Source: Bog-473 sp963804055
Lineage (GTDB): Bacteria; Actinomycetota; Acidimicrobiia; Acidimicrobiales; RAAP-2
Direction: 5' to 3'
NCBI GenBank assembly: GCA_963804055.1
Contig: CAWDOU010000013.1
Span: forward strand, 310,001-374,000
DNA length: 64,000 bases
Numbering within the stretch: the first letter of the stretch is position 1; every line of letters starts with the position of its first letter. The position numbers and the translations under genes are program-made. Shown piece by piece: positions 10,848 to 18,484 of this stretch. The notes under the pieces were generated by a model, which ran no database searches, was not told where the DNA came from, and saw only the letters and a list, made by a program, of their open reading frames with translations.

Positions 10848-11160
10848 AGGAGTGGATGGCCCGGTGGAGCTCCGCGAGGTCCGCCCGCGTCTCCTGCACC
10901 TCCTCGAGGGTCTTCCCCTTCGTTTCCGGTATGAACCACGCGGACGTGGTCGAAGCGAAGGTCACGACGCAGAAGTCGGCAAGAGCAGGAACGTGCCCTG
11001 GTGGTGATCGCGTCCACCAGAGGAATGTCTGAGCCACCACCCAGGCGGCCAGCCAGTTGACGGCCGCCCAAACGGCGTCACCTCTCCCACGCACGTGGAA
11101 CGGGCAGGCCTCGTTGATGACCGTCCAGACCATGGGCTTCTGCGAGAACGCCGATACGGC
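10848..11160 (-). pseudogene. Remnant of an MFS sugar porter (C-terminal fragment)
   Basis: Reading the minus strand gives a degraded C-terminus of a sugar-porter-family MFS protein. It reads PMVWTVINEACPFHVRGRG, then NWLAAWVVAQTFL, then FIPETKGKTLEEVQ. These match the TM10-TM12 region of the family (VISEIFP-RVRG, NW, PETKG-LEE). Nothing corresponding to TM1-TM9 is present, because the TMEM175-like gene begins at once on the other strand. There is no stop codon in this frame; it runs on antisense into the SDR gene. The 368-bp gap 10840-11207 holds no other gene. Confidence 0.6.
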
Positions 11161-11207
11161 AGCGCTATCACCCGTTTCGCGCAATCGCATCTGCCAAGCT
11201 CTTGACG

Positions 11208-11903
11208 GTGGCGACCAAGGGCAGGGCCGACGACGAGGACATGCCAGACATCGACCGTCTGCTGGCCCTCACCGATGGTGTGGTCGCCATCGCGCTCACG
11301 CTGCTCGTCCTGCAGCTCCAAGTGCCCATCACACACGCGCTCACGAAGCACCCTGACTCGGCGCGGGCACTGTGGCACGCCCTCAATCCCGACGCATCGG
11401 AGATCACGAGCTACCTGGTCTCCTTCCTCGTCATCGCACAATTCTGGATGGTGCATCACCGCGTCCTCCGGGGCATGCGGGGACACAGCGAGGGCCTGGC
11501 GTGGCGCAACTTCGGATTCCTCCTTGCGCTCACCCTCATGCCCTTCACATCGGACCTGATCGGGCGCTACGGCACGAATCCGGTGGCCATCACGCTGTTC
11601 GCGCTGAACCTGGTGGCCATCAGCCTGACCACGCAGTGGATCTTCTTCTATGCCGCCCACCACAACATGATCAAGGATGGAGCGCGGTCCGCAAGCGACG
11701 AACGGACGGCACAGGTGCGCGTCGCCTTCGTGCTCAGCATCGTCGCCCTCTCCGTCGCTCTGGCGTGGACGGCTCCCCAGCTGGCGAAGTTCGTGTGGCT
11801 CCTCTTCCTCGTCGTCCCGTACGTGGCCGAGCGGACCGCCCGGTTGCTCGAACGCAAGCAGGTGCTCCCGCAGGAGGAGCCGAGCGGCGCGCGCAGCGGA
11901 TAG
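11208..11903 (+). CDS. TMEM175-like (DUF1211) potassium channel
   Basis: Integral membrane protein of 231 residues related to bacterial TMEM175 channels. The diagnostic motif at the start of the first helix is present as RLLALTDGVVAIALTLLVLQL (compare FSDGVFAIAxTLL), and a FWMVHHRVL segment corresponds to the conserved WxxHHRxF. Five to six hydrophobic stretches are visible, as expected for one six-helix unit. GTG 11208 is the chosen start; TTG 11202 and ATG 11241 are in frame and equally possible because no clear Shine-Dalgarno or -10 box is seen. Confidence 0.8.
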   Translation: MATKGRADDEDMPDIDRLLALTDGVVAIALTLLVLQLQVPITHALTKHPDSARALWHALNPDASEITSYLVSFLVIAQFWMVHHRVLRGMRGHSEGLAWRNFGFLLALTLMPFTSDLIGRYGTNPVAITLFALNLVAISLTTQWIFFYAAHHNMIKDGARSASDERTAQVRVAFVLSIVALSVALAWTAPQLAKFVWLLFLVVPYVAERTARLLERKQVLPQEEPSGARSG

Positions 11904-11929
11904 CCCGGCGGCCGCCCGCCCGGGCTGCG

Positions 11930-13078
11930 TCAGCCCGTCGCGTGGTGGGCCGAGTAGGCGGCCTCCTGGGCCGCCACGTCGTTGACGAGGTCGCCCAGGG
12001 CCAGATTGACGTCGTCGAGGTGGAGCCCCCAGGTCGGTCCGAGCGTTGGCGTCACAATGGGCCGGGTGTCTCCGGCGCGGCTGTCGATCTGGAGCCAGGT
12101 GGCGCCGCCCGCGCTCTCACAGGCGCCGGTATAGAGGCCGGGGTAGGTCACCCACGGCTCCCCCGTCGAACTGGCGGAGGAGACGAAGAAGGGGGTCAAC
12201 GGGGCCGCGGTCGTGTGGCCGAGTGCCGCCGGGTTGGTGCAGACGACCTGCTGGCCCCGTGTCGCCTTCTGGTCGGACTGCAGGCTGACACCCTGGCCCG
12301 GCCGCCCGAACAGCGAGTCCGCCGGCGGTTGGGACGAGAACGACGAGTAGGCGATGACGCAACCGGTCTCGGTCACCTTCGTACAGGCGGGAATGTGCGA
12401 GAACGTTCCACCGACCGTCTTTCCGACCGGGACCTGGACATTGCCCCCCAGAATGATGGCGGACACCATGCGACCGCGCAGTGCCGGGTCGTCGTCGACT
12501 TGCGAGCGGAGCAGCCGGATGAGGTTGGCCGCCCCCTGCGAGTGTCCGATGAACACGACGGGCCGACCGTGGTTGTCGTCGGCCAGATAGGCCTTCCAAC
12601 CCTCGAGCAGGCTCTGGTATGAGATCTCGTCTGCTGCCGGATCATCGCCCAGGCCTTTGGCCAGCGACGCGCTCGTCCGTTGACGATAGGTCGGCGCCCA
12701 CACGTTGCACACCTGCGAGAAGCGAGAGGCCTGCGATACCGCCGCGCCCTCGACCTCAGGGGTCACTGCCGCCGCGGCGTTGGAGGTGGCGGCGGACGCG
12801 GTGACGGTGGGATACACGTAGAAGCAATCGAAGGCCGACTGGGCAGTCGCCGTCGTCGCAGGGACCACGGTCTTGGCTCCGCCGGCCGCCACGGAGTTGG
12901 CGCTGCGCGGGTACAGACACGGGTCACCGGCCAATCCGGGACGACAGAGCCAGGTGACCTTCGCCGTGTCGGTTCCGGCGAGCGGCGGAGTGGCTGCTCC
13001 CCCACAAGCCACGACCACGAGGCTGGCGAACAGTGCGCCGCACCCGGCGACAAGGATCGTCCCGTGTCGAGCCCGCAT
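11930..13078 (-). CDS. DUF3089 lipoprotein, alpha/beta-hydrolase fold
   Basis: Secreted lipoprotein of 382 residues with the DUF3089 alpha/beta-hydrolase-like domain. A lipobox (VVAC) ends a short signal peptide, so the protein should be anchored to the outer face of the membrane. The nucleophile elbow is GHSQG, preceded by RPVVFIG. FDCFYVYPTV near the N-terminus is a family hallmark. ATG 13078 gives a normal signal peptide of about 25 residues; an ATG at 13126 is in frame but would make it oddly long. Ester substrate unknown. It diverges from a MarR gene. Confidence 0.8.
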   Translation of the reverse strand: MRARHGTILVAGCGALFASLVVVACGGAATPPLAGTDTAKVTWLCRPGLAGDPCLYPRSANSVAAGGAKTVVPATTATAQSAFDCFYVYPTVTASAATSNAAAAVTPEVEGAAVSQASRFSQVCNVWAPTYRQRTSASLAKGLGDDPAADEISYQSLLEGWKAYLADDNHGRPVVFIGHSQGAANLIRLLRSQVDDDPALRGRMVSAIILGGNVQVPVGKTVGGTFSHIPACTKVTETGCVIAYSSFSSQPPADSLFGRPGQGVSLQSDQKATRGQQVVCTNPAALGHTTAAPLTPFFVSSASSTGEPWVTYPGLYTGACESAGGATWLQIDSRAGDTRPIVTPTLGPTWGLHLDDVNLALGDLVNDVAAQEAAYSAHHATG

Positions 13079-13156
13079 CCCGATGTGACGTCCCGTGCAC
13101 TTCCCCTTGCCCGTGGGCCGCGTCATGGGTGCAGCGTGGCAGCATCGTCACATGAA

Positions 13157-13201
13157 GTCAAGAATGTTGACCGACCCGAAACTTGACCTACGATTGCCAG
13201 G
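13157..13201 (+). promoter_or_regulatory. Leaderless marR promoter with overlapping inverted repeat
   Basis: TTGACC at 13167-13172 and TACGAT at 13189-13194 form a -35/-10 pair with 16-bp spacing. The -10 box ends 7 nt before the GTG at 13202, so the transcript would be leaderless. GTCAAG (13157-13162) and CTTGAC (13182-13187) are perfect inverted copies that bracket the promoter, the layout expected of an autoregulatory MarR operator. It may also control the divergent lipoprotein gene. Confidence 0.5.
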
Positions 13202-13687
13202 GTGACCCTTCCCCTCGATCGCGCCCGGACGGACATCGGCCTGCCTCCGGCGCACGACCCCGACGCGCTCAGCTGGCTCCTCCGCCGCAGCGTTCGCCGC
13301 TACGCGGCACCCGTCGCCGATTCGCTGGCGGAGGGGGGCTTCGGGGACCTCCCCCAGCGAGGCGTGTGGGCCGTCAGCGCCCTGGCCCAGACTGAGCCCG
13401 GGCTGAGCGGCCGCGATCTGGTCGCGCGGATGGGCATCTCCAAGCAGGCGATCAGCCAACTCGTCGACACTCTCGTGACCATGGGATATGTGGCCCGCCA
13501 CCCCGCTTCCGACGACCGGCGCCGCACCCTCTTGCAACTGACTCCTCGGGGCCGCAGGGCGGCGCGCATCATCGACGACACCGTCGCCGCTCTGGAAGCG
13601 GACATGGAGGCCGTCATCGGACGCGATCTGCTGCGTGCGATCCACGAGGCGCTGCTGCAGCTCGACGGGGCTGGCGCACCCGGGTAA
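13202..13687 (+). CDS. MarR family transcriptional regulator
   Basis: Winged-helix dimeric repressor of 161 residues. The recognition region LSGRDLVARMGISKQAISQLVDTLVTMGYVARHPASDDRR shows the MarR helix-turn-helix followed by the wing, with the conserved DxRR at its tip. The flanking alpha-helical segments would form the dimer interface. The GTG start follows a -10 box by 7 nt. It lies opposite a DUF3089 lipoprotein and upstream of an oxidoreductase; either could be its target. The ligand is unknown. Confidence 0.9.
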   Translation: MTLPLDRARTDIGLPPAHDPDALSWLLRRSVRRYAAPVADSLAEGGFGDLPQRGVWAVSALAQTEPGLSGRDLVARMGISKQAISQLVDTLVTMGYVARHPASDDRRRTLLQLTPRGRRAARIIDDTVAALEADMEAVIGRDLLRAIHEALLQLDGAGAPG

Positions 13688-13755
13688 CAGGGCTGCGTGG
13701 TGTGTGCGATAGAACGGACGCCCCCACCATCATGACGAAAGAGGGGAAGCACCCC

Positions 13756-14853
13756 ATGACGTTCGTTCCCTACGACCGGCCGGTACGGGCCGCCGTCGTC
13801 GGCCTCGGCCGTATCTTCGACCTCAACATTCGCGCCTACGTGGACAACCCGGACGTCGAGGTGGTTGCCCTCGTCGACCCCGACCCCCAGCGTCGTGCCC
13901 AACGACAAGCCGAGTGGCCCGGGGCACGCACGTTCGCCACTGCGGCGGAGTTGGCGTCGAGCAATGTCGCGGTCGACGCCGCCGAGGTCCTGCTGCCGAT
14001 CCCCCTCCACACAGAGGGGGTGTGCGAGATGCTGGGCTACGGGTGGCACCTGAACCTGCAAAAGCCCATGTGCAGCGATCTGGACGAGGCACGACAGATG
14101 CTCGAGGCCGCCCGGACCAACGACCGCGTCCTCCGGGTCATGGAGAACTACATCTTCTACGAGCCGTTGCGGAAGCTCAAGGAGACCGTCGAATCGGGCG
14201 CCATCGGGACTGTGAGCGGCTACCACATGAAGATGGTGGGGAGCGGCCGGGGCGGTTGGGACGTGCCCATGTCGAGCTACGAGTGGCAGTTCAAGCAGAT
14301 GCGCCGCGGACGTGGCGTCCTGGTATTCGACGACGGGTGGCACAAGCTCGCCACGGCGCTCTGGCTCTTCGGACCGTTGAAGGAAGTGCGGGCGTGGGTG
14401 GGATCCACCGAGGTCATGCCGACCATTCAGGTCGACGCGCCGACCACTGTGACCTGGGAGCACCAAAACGGGGTCCGCGGCGTGTGGGACATCACGTTGG
14501 CCCCCGACATGTACCTCAGGTCGGACTACTACACCAACGACGAGCGGTGGGAGGTCACGGGCAGCCGGGGCTACACACGCGTGAACCACTGCACCGGGCG
14601 AGGGATCCAACAACCGAGCCTCGAAATGTACGTCGACGGCGAAATGAGATCCTCCCACGCTCTCGACGACGACTGGGCGAGCAGCTTCCGGGACTCTGGG
14701 CGCCACTGGTTGCGCTGGCTGCGTACCGGCGAGGGTCCACTGTTGTGGAGTGCGGAAGAAGCGGTGGACGTGTTGCGGTTCGCGCTTGCCGTGTACGAGA
14801 GCAGCGCCGCCGGGGGCCTGGGCGTTGACCCGGCGGCGATCAAGGAGGGCTGA
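13756..14853 (+). CDS. Gfo/Idh/MocA family oxidoreductase
   Basis: NAD(P)-dependent oxidoreductase of the glucose-fructose oxidoreductase / inositol dehydrogenase family, 365 residues. The Rossmann start is VVGLGRIFDLN, followed by VALVDPDP at the acidic cofactor-binding position. The motif that is normally EKP reads QKP here (NLQKPMCSD), so the usual glutamate is replaced. A C-terminal beta-sheet substrate domain with DDGWHKLATALWLFG carries the usual conserved histidine. ATG 13756 was chosen because AGAGGGGAAG precedes it; the frame is open 18 codons further up. The sugar or polyol substrate is unknown. Confidence 0.88.
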   Translation: MTFVPYDRPVRAAVVGLGRIFDLNIRAYVDNPDVEVVALVDPDPQRRAQRQAEWPGARTFATAAELASSNVAVDAAEVLLPIPLHTEGVCEMLGYGWHLNLQKPMCSDLDEARQMLEAARTNDRVLRVMENYIFYEPLRKLKETVESGAIGTVSGYHMKMVGSGRGGWDVPMSSYEWQFKQMRRGRGVLVFDDGWHKLATALWLFGPLKEVRAWVGSTEVMPTIQVDAPTTVTWEHQNGVRGVWDITLAPDMYLRSDYYTNDERWEVTGSRGYTRVNHCTGRGIQQPSLEMYVDGEMRSSHALDDDWASSFRDSGRHWLRWLRTGEGPLLWSAEEAVDVLRFALAVYESSAAGGLGVDPAAIKEG

Positions 14854-14937
14854 AAGGCCGCCTGGCCCGGGACAGGTCCTCAAGGCGGCGTCGCAATAGG
14901 CTGACCGAGAGAAAGAGCCTGGCAGGAGGTGCGGTCG

Positions 14938-15276
14938 ATGACGATGGGTGGCGACCTCAATGCCCTCAACACGTTCCCTGTCTCGTGGTGGATCGGGCAT
15001 CGGGACGAGGAGTCCGAGCCCGAGAAGCACTTCGACGGTCATTTTCCGTACGCCCGGCGCTCCAGAACTGGCTGGCAGCAGAAACCCGACGGAGCCTGGG
15101 TCTCCTCGTCCGAGGATCCCGAGGAGTGGGAGGTCTTCTGCGAGCAGTGCGGCGACACCGACGGGCCCGTCGAACGCCAATCCGAGCCCGTTCGGAGGAT
15201 CCGCGGGCCCTATTCGTCCAAGCACAAAGCCGAACACGTCGCGACGAAGCACTTCGAGCACATGAGGCCCGGCTGA
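14938..15276 (+). CDS. Conserved hypothetical protein with CxxC motif
   Basis: Small soluble protein of 112 residues that I do not recognise. It has one CEQCGD knuckle near the middle, charged flanks and several Trp residues (SWWIGH, GWQQ). The single CxxC could be half of a metal site or a redox pair, but this is a guess. ATG 14938 is preceded at 7 nt by AGGAGGT, a near-perfect Shine-Dalgarno, which decides the start over a GTG at 14929. It lies 19 bp upstream of the YdeI-like gene. Confidence 0.6.
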   Translation: MTMGGDLNALNTFPVSWWIGHRDEESEPEKHFDGHFPYARRSRTGWQQKPDGAWVSSSEDPEEWEVFCEQCGDTDGPVERQSEPVRRIRGPYSSKHKAEHVATKHFEHMRPG

Positions 15277-15282
15277 CAGGAT

Positions 15283-15288
15283 TACCGT
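15283..15288 (+). promoter_or_regulatory. -10 box TACCGT, leaderless promoter of YdeI-like gene
   Basis: TACCGT ends 7 nt before an in-frame GTG at 15296. This favours 15296 over the GTG at 15287, which overlaps the box. No -35 box is evident. Read-through from the upstream gene is also possible. Confidence 0.4.
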
Positions 15289-15295
15289 GACATCC

Positions 15296-15562
15296 GTGAG
15301 CGGCCAACGACTTCCCGGCGGGGTGGTGCACAAGCTTCCGGCGGATCTGCGCACCACGCTGGTCGCCAACCCGACGGCACTCGAGGCGTGGAAGGACATC
15401 ACGCCGCTGGCCCGGAACGAGTTCATCTGCTGGGTCGAGGACGCCAAGCAGCAGAAGACCCGGGAACGTCGCATCCGCCGCACCAAGGAGGAGCTCGAGG
15501 ACGGCATGCGCCGGCCTTGCTGCTGGCCCGGGTGCGCGCACCGGGAGCGAACCGGCCGCTAG
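15296..15562 (+). CDS. YdeI/OmpD-associated family protein
   Basis: Short protein of 88 residues belonging to the YdeI/OmpD-associated (bacteriocin-resistance) family. The conserved core is LPADLRTTLVANPTALEAW followed by LARNEFICWVEDAKQQKTRERRI. A C-terminal RRPCCWPGCAHR adds a cysteine-rich tip seen in actinobacterial members. Family function is poorly defined. GTG 15296 is preferred on promoter spacing; GTG 15287 would add three residues. Confidence 0.75.
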   Translation: MSGQRLPGGVVHKLPADLRTTLVANPTALEAWKDITPLARNEFICWVEDAKQQKTRERRIRRTKEELEDGMRRPCCWPGCAHRERTGR

Positions 15563-15587
15563 CAGTGGACGCTGTAACCGCTCGCAG

Positions 15588-15661
15588 TGGGCGCTGAGGG
15601 ACTCGAACCCCCGACCTGCTGGTTGTAAGCCAGCTGCTCTAACCAACTGAGCTAAGCGCCC
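15588..15661 (-). tRNA. tRNA-Val (anticodon UAC)
   Basis: The minus strand folds into a complete 74-nt cloverleaf. The acceptor stem is GGGCGCT/AGCGCCC with discriminator A; the D-arm stem is GCTC/GAGC. The anticodon stem GCTGG/CCAGC closes the loop CTTACAA, giving anticodon UAC. The T-arm is GGGGG-TTCGAGT-CCCTC. CCA is not encoded. It stands alone between a YdeI-like gene and an SCO6745-like gene. Confidence 0.95.
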
Positions 15662-15740
15662 GAGCGCCCGCGCCATTCTGGCCCATTCCCGGACGCGCCC
15701 CGTCAGGAGGGCGCCCGACACGGACCAGCGGCCCGTCCCG

Positions 15741-16601
15741 TCAGGGCAGCTGTCGGGCGAGCGTCGTGCTCCACGGGCGGACCAGGGCCCGCAGCTCGGC
15801 GCAACGCTCTTCGCCCAGCACCGCGTAGGGCGCCGCCGCCAGCGCGTCGGTGCCGTCTTCGAGCGCGTGCCTCTGGGACTCGCCCAACGGGGTGAAACGG
15901 AGCTCATCGCCCTGCTCGAGCCAACCGCGCACCCGCAGCAAGTCGACCGCGCCGTCCCAGGCTTCCCGGGGCCAGCCCCGGGTCGCGCGCAGGACGTGCT
16001 CCGGCACGTCGCCCGAAGCCGCGTGGGTCACCAGGGCCTCCAGGCCCGACAAGCCCCGCACCACGAGCTGCGCGATGTGGCCGTCACCGCGGAATTCGCG
16101 GAGGATCGACTGGGCATGCCAGAGCACCAAATGCGGCGCCGAGGGCCAGGCGACATCGGCGTGGGCCGCAGCCAGTGGCCGACCCTCAATCCGTCGTCCA
16201 GCCTCCTCGGCAGCCAGTCGAGCCAACTCGGCCGCCCGATGCATCTCCTCCGACGCCAGAACGTCGTCGCCCAGGAGGCGATGGAACGCCGCGTCGACCG
16301 CTGTGAACCGGGCTCGGACGAGCGCCACCGGCGTCGCCACCTCCCAGACCGCAGGGATCGCCGCATGCACCAGTTCGGGATTGAAGTTGAAGAAGGTCGA
16401 GACGACCACATCGGCCGTGACCGCGCCCATGGGCGCCGCCCTCGACGCGAAGTAGCCCGCCTGTCCGTGTACGCCGAGACGGGCGTAGGCCTCTGCCGCC
16501 TCGGGCACGAAGTACACCATGCCGTGCAGCGGTTCCAGGGTGCGCCACGTCTTGCGCGCCAGCAGGGCGTCGGCTGGATCCACTCCGCCGTCGTCTCTCA
16601 C
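15741..16601 (-). CDS. SCO6745-like family protein
   Basis: Actinobacterial protein of 286 residues similar to the SCO6745/SalK-like family. The conserved start RKTWRTLEPLHGMVYFVPEAAEAYARLG, followed by GYFASRAAPMGAV and TFFNFNPELV, is diagnostic. It is mostly alpha-helical, and the C-terminal half looks like a winged-helix region (RVRGWLEQGDELRFTPLGE). No function is established for the family. The GTG start overlaps the stop of the upstream inositol-phosphatase-like gene by 4 bp (GTGA), so the two are coupled. Confidence 0.75.
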   Translation of the reverse strand: MRDDGGVDPADALLARKTWRTLEPLHGMVYFVPEAAEAYARLGVHGQAGYFASRAAPMGAVTADVVVSTFFNFNPELVHAAIPAVWEVATPVALVRARFTAVDAAFHRLLGDDVLASEEMHRAAELARLAAEEAGRRIEGRPLAAAHADVAWPSAPHLVLWHAQSILREFRGDGHIAQLVVRGLSGLEALVTHAASGDVPEHVLRATRGWPREAWDGAVDLLRVRGWLEQGDELRFTPLGESQRHALEDGTDALAAAPYAVLGEERCAELRALVRPWSTTLARQLP

Positions 16602-17338
16602 AAGCCCTCCTCCGTTGCGAGCCTCTCGGCCAACCGCCGCGTCGCTGCCACGATTGGCCTCCTGCTGGAGTCGTCACGCACGATGAGGTCCCTCCCCTCG
16701 CGCTCACCCTCGGCCCCGCCGGCCTCGCGGCAGACGAGCAGTCCCGCCAGGTAGTCCCAGCTGTAGAGGGTGCTCCGTCCGACGACGAGGTAGGCGTCGA
16801 GGGCGCCCTCGGCCACCATGCAGCACTCCAGAGAGGCTGCGCCGAGCGCCCGGTACTGCGCCCAGCCAGGGTGCAGCCCCGGAAACCCCGAGATCCCCAC
16901 AATGGCGTGCCCGAGGTCCTCGCACCCCGAAGGGCCTATGCCTCCACCGTCCTTCTCTGCTCCCCCGCCGCGCACGGCGGCATAACGCCGGCCCGTGGCC
17001 TGGTTCGTCACCACGCCGACCAGCGGCCCTTCCGCGTCGAGCACGCAGATGCTGGTTGAGTAGAACGGCACACGACGATGGGCGTTGGTCGAGCCGTCGA
17101 TCGGGTCGATCACGGCGAGCAGCCCGGACGATCCGTCGCCCGTGACCCCCGACTCCTCGGAGAGCACGGCGAGGCCGGCCCCGTGGAGCACCGGCAGCGC
17201 TGCCGCGTCGGCGGCCAGGTCGAGCCGGTACTGACCCGGCTTGCCTCCGCTCGGCCCCCAGTCCTCCAACAGGTCGAGCGCGCCGCGCACGGCGTGGACC
17301 GCCTCATCGAGCACTTCCAGGAGCCGAACGTCGTCCAC
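16598..17338 (-). CDS. Inositol monophosphatase family protein
   Basis: Mg2+-dependent phosphatase of the IMPase/SuhB/HisN superfamily, 246 residues. Metal-binding motif 1 is LSEES (Glu) and motif 2 is DPIDGSTN. The C-terminal motif is YSWDYLAGLLVCREAGG (WDxAxxxxxxxEAGG type, with an extra residue). It could act on inositol phosphate, histidinol phosphate or another phospho-alcohol. GTG 17338 gives VDDVRLLEVLDEAV, where similarity begins; the frame is open 21 codons further upstream. A possible -10 box TATGGT lies 9 nt before it. It is the first gene of a two-gene operon. Confidence 0.85.
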   Translation of the reverse strand: MDDVRLLEVLDEAVHAVRGALDLLEDWGPSGGKPGQYRLDLAADAAALPVLHGAGLAVLSEESGVTGDGSSGLLAVIDPIDGSTNAHRRVPFYSTSICVLDAEGPLVGVVTNQATGRRYAAVRGGGAEKDGGGIGPSGCEDLGHAIVGISGFPGLHPGWAQYRALGAASLECCMVAEGALDAYLVVGRSTLYSWDYLAGLLVCREAGGAEGEREGRDLIVRDDSSRRPIVAATRRLAERLATEEGL

Positions 17339-17442
17339 GGGTGACGAACCATACCGTCCGGCGTCGACCCGACCGGGTGACCGGGCCCGATGACCCTCCA
17401 CCTGGCCGCCGGCCCGGCCACGGCCATTAGGCTTTCCCAGCT

Positions 17443-18000
17443 GTGGCTGCCATTGACGTTGCCGGATACGTGGCCGACCTGAAGGACCATTCCGTCGATC
17501 ACGGGTTCCATGTCCACGACGAGCGGCACTTCGTCGAGACCTATTCGTTGCGCCAGGTCTGGGAGGTCGACCTCCACCCCGAGGAGGGGTGCGGCGGCCC
17601 CCTCGACCTGCATCTCGCCCTCGACGTCGACCCCCGGGTCCTCCTCTCCTTCGAGGACGCAGTCGTCCTGTTGTCCGAGGACGAGGAGCCGCCCGACGAG
17701 TTCCATTTCCCCCTCACCTTCACCTGGGCGCTTCCACCCCTGCCGAGCGGGCCCGACCTGCTTCGGCTGGCCATCGACCTGGCGGGCGTGGGGGGCATCG
17801 AGCTCCCGCTCGAGGTCTCCGCCATCGACTCCTTCGCCAATGCCACCGACGGGTCGGAGCGCCGGCTCAGCATCGTGGCGAGGCACCCGGTCTCGCTGGC
17901 CCGGGTCCTCAGCGGCGAGGAGCTCCTCTGCGACGTCTTCGACCGGGCTCTCGCCGTGAGCCGGTTCCTGCTCGAGTCCGCCGAACGCTGGCTGGGCTGA
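17443..18000 (+). CDS. Hypothetical protein
   Basis: Acidic soluble protein of 185 residues that I do not recognise. It contains many Asp/Glu and hydrophobic alternations suggesting a beta-rich fold (VWEVDLHPEE, LDLHLALDVDPRVLLSFED). There is no signal peptide or membrane segment. A TAGGCT -10-like box ends 9 nt before the GTG, so transcription may start only a few bases upstream. It is followed after a single base by a lipoprotein gene on the same strand and is probably cotranscribed. Confidence 0.65.
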   Translation: MAAIDVAGYVADLKDHSVDHGFHVHDERHFVETYSLRQVWEVDLHPEEGCGGPLDLHLALDVDPRVLLSFEDAVVLLSEDEEPPDEFHFPLTFTWALPPLPSGPDLLRLAIDLAGVGGIELPLEVSAIDSFANATDGSERRLSIVARHPVSLARVLSGEELLCDVFDRALAVSRFLLESAERWLG

Positions 18001-18001
18001 C

Positions 18002-18484
18002 GTGCGGCGCGCCGGGCGCTCCGCAGCCGGCCGCGTCGTAGCGGCGCTGGCGGCGGCTGCCGCGGCGGGCCTGGCGCTGAGCGCCTGCAGCACGCAGGAC
18101 GGGCAGGCCCTGGCAGAGCAGGCGTGCGTCCACGTGCACCGCTCGATCTCGGACTATCTGCGCGCCGTCAGGCCCGGCACCTCGCCCGCCACGGCAGCCC
18201 AGCTACAGAAGCAAGCCGATCAGCAACTCCGCGTCGCGCTCCCGCTGGCCGCCGACGCCAACTCCGACGACGGGTCCTGGAATGCGCTCATGACCACGAT
18301 CTCGGAGGGCGCCACCGTGGACGAGGGGCACCTCCTCCCGTCGTTGCAGGCGCAGTGCGTCGTCGCCAGCGTCAATCCGAACGTCAATCCACAGTCACCC
18401 AGCGGCAGCAGTGGCAACAGCGGCGGCAGTACCAGCACCACGCCCCAGAACGTCAACCCGGAGCCGGCGTCACCCGCCGGTTGA
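18002..18484 (+). CDS. Small secreted lipoprotein
   Basis: Lipoprotein of 160 residues. An Arg-rich start, an alanine-rich hydrophobic core and the lipobox LSAC (Cys at about residue 29) show export and lipid anchoring. The mature part is short and helical, with two more cysteines (QACVHVH, QAQCVVA) that may form a disulfide, and ends in a Ser/Gly/Asn/Pro-rich low-complexity tail. No known domain. The 3' end overlaps the convergent acyltransferase gene by 15 bp. Confidence 0.7.
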   Translation: MRRAGRSAAGRVVAALAAAAAAGLALSACSTQDGQALAEQACVHVHRSISDYLRAVRPGTSPATAAQLQKQADQQLRVALPLAADANSDDGSWNALMTTISEGATVDEGHLLPSLQAQCVVASVNPNVNPQSPSGSSGNSGGSTSTTPQNVNPEPASPAG

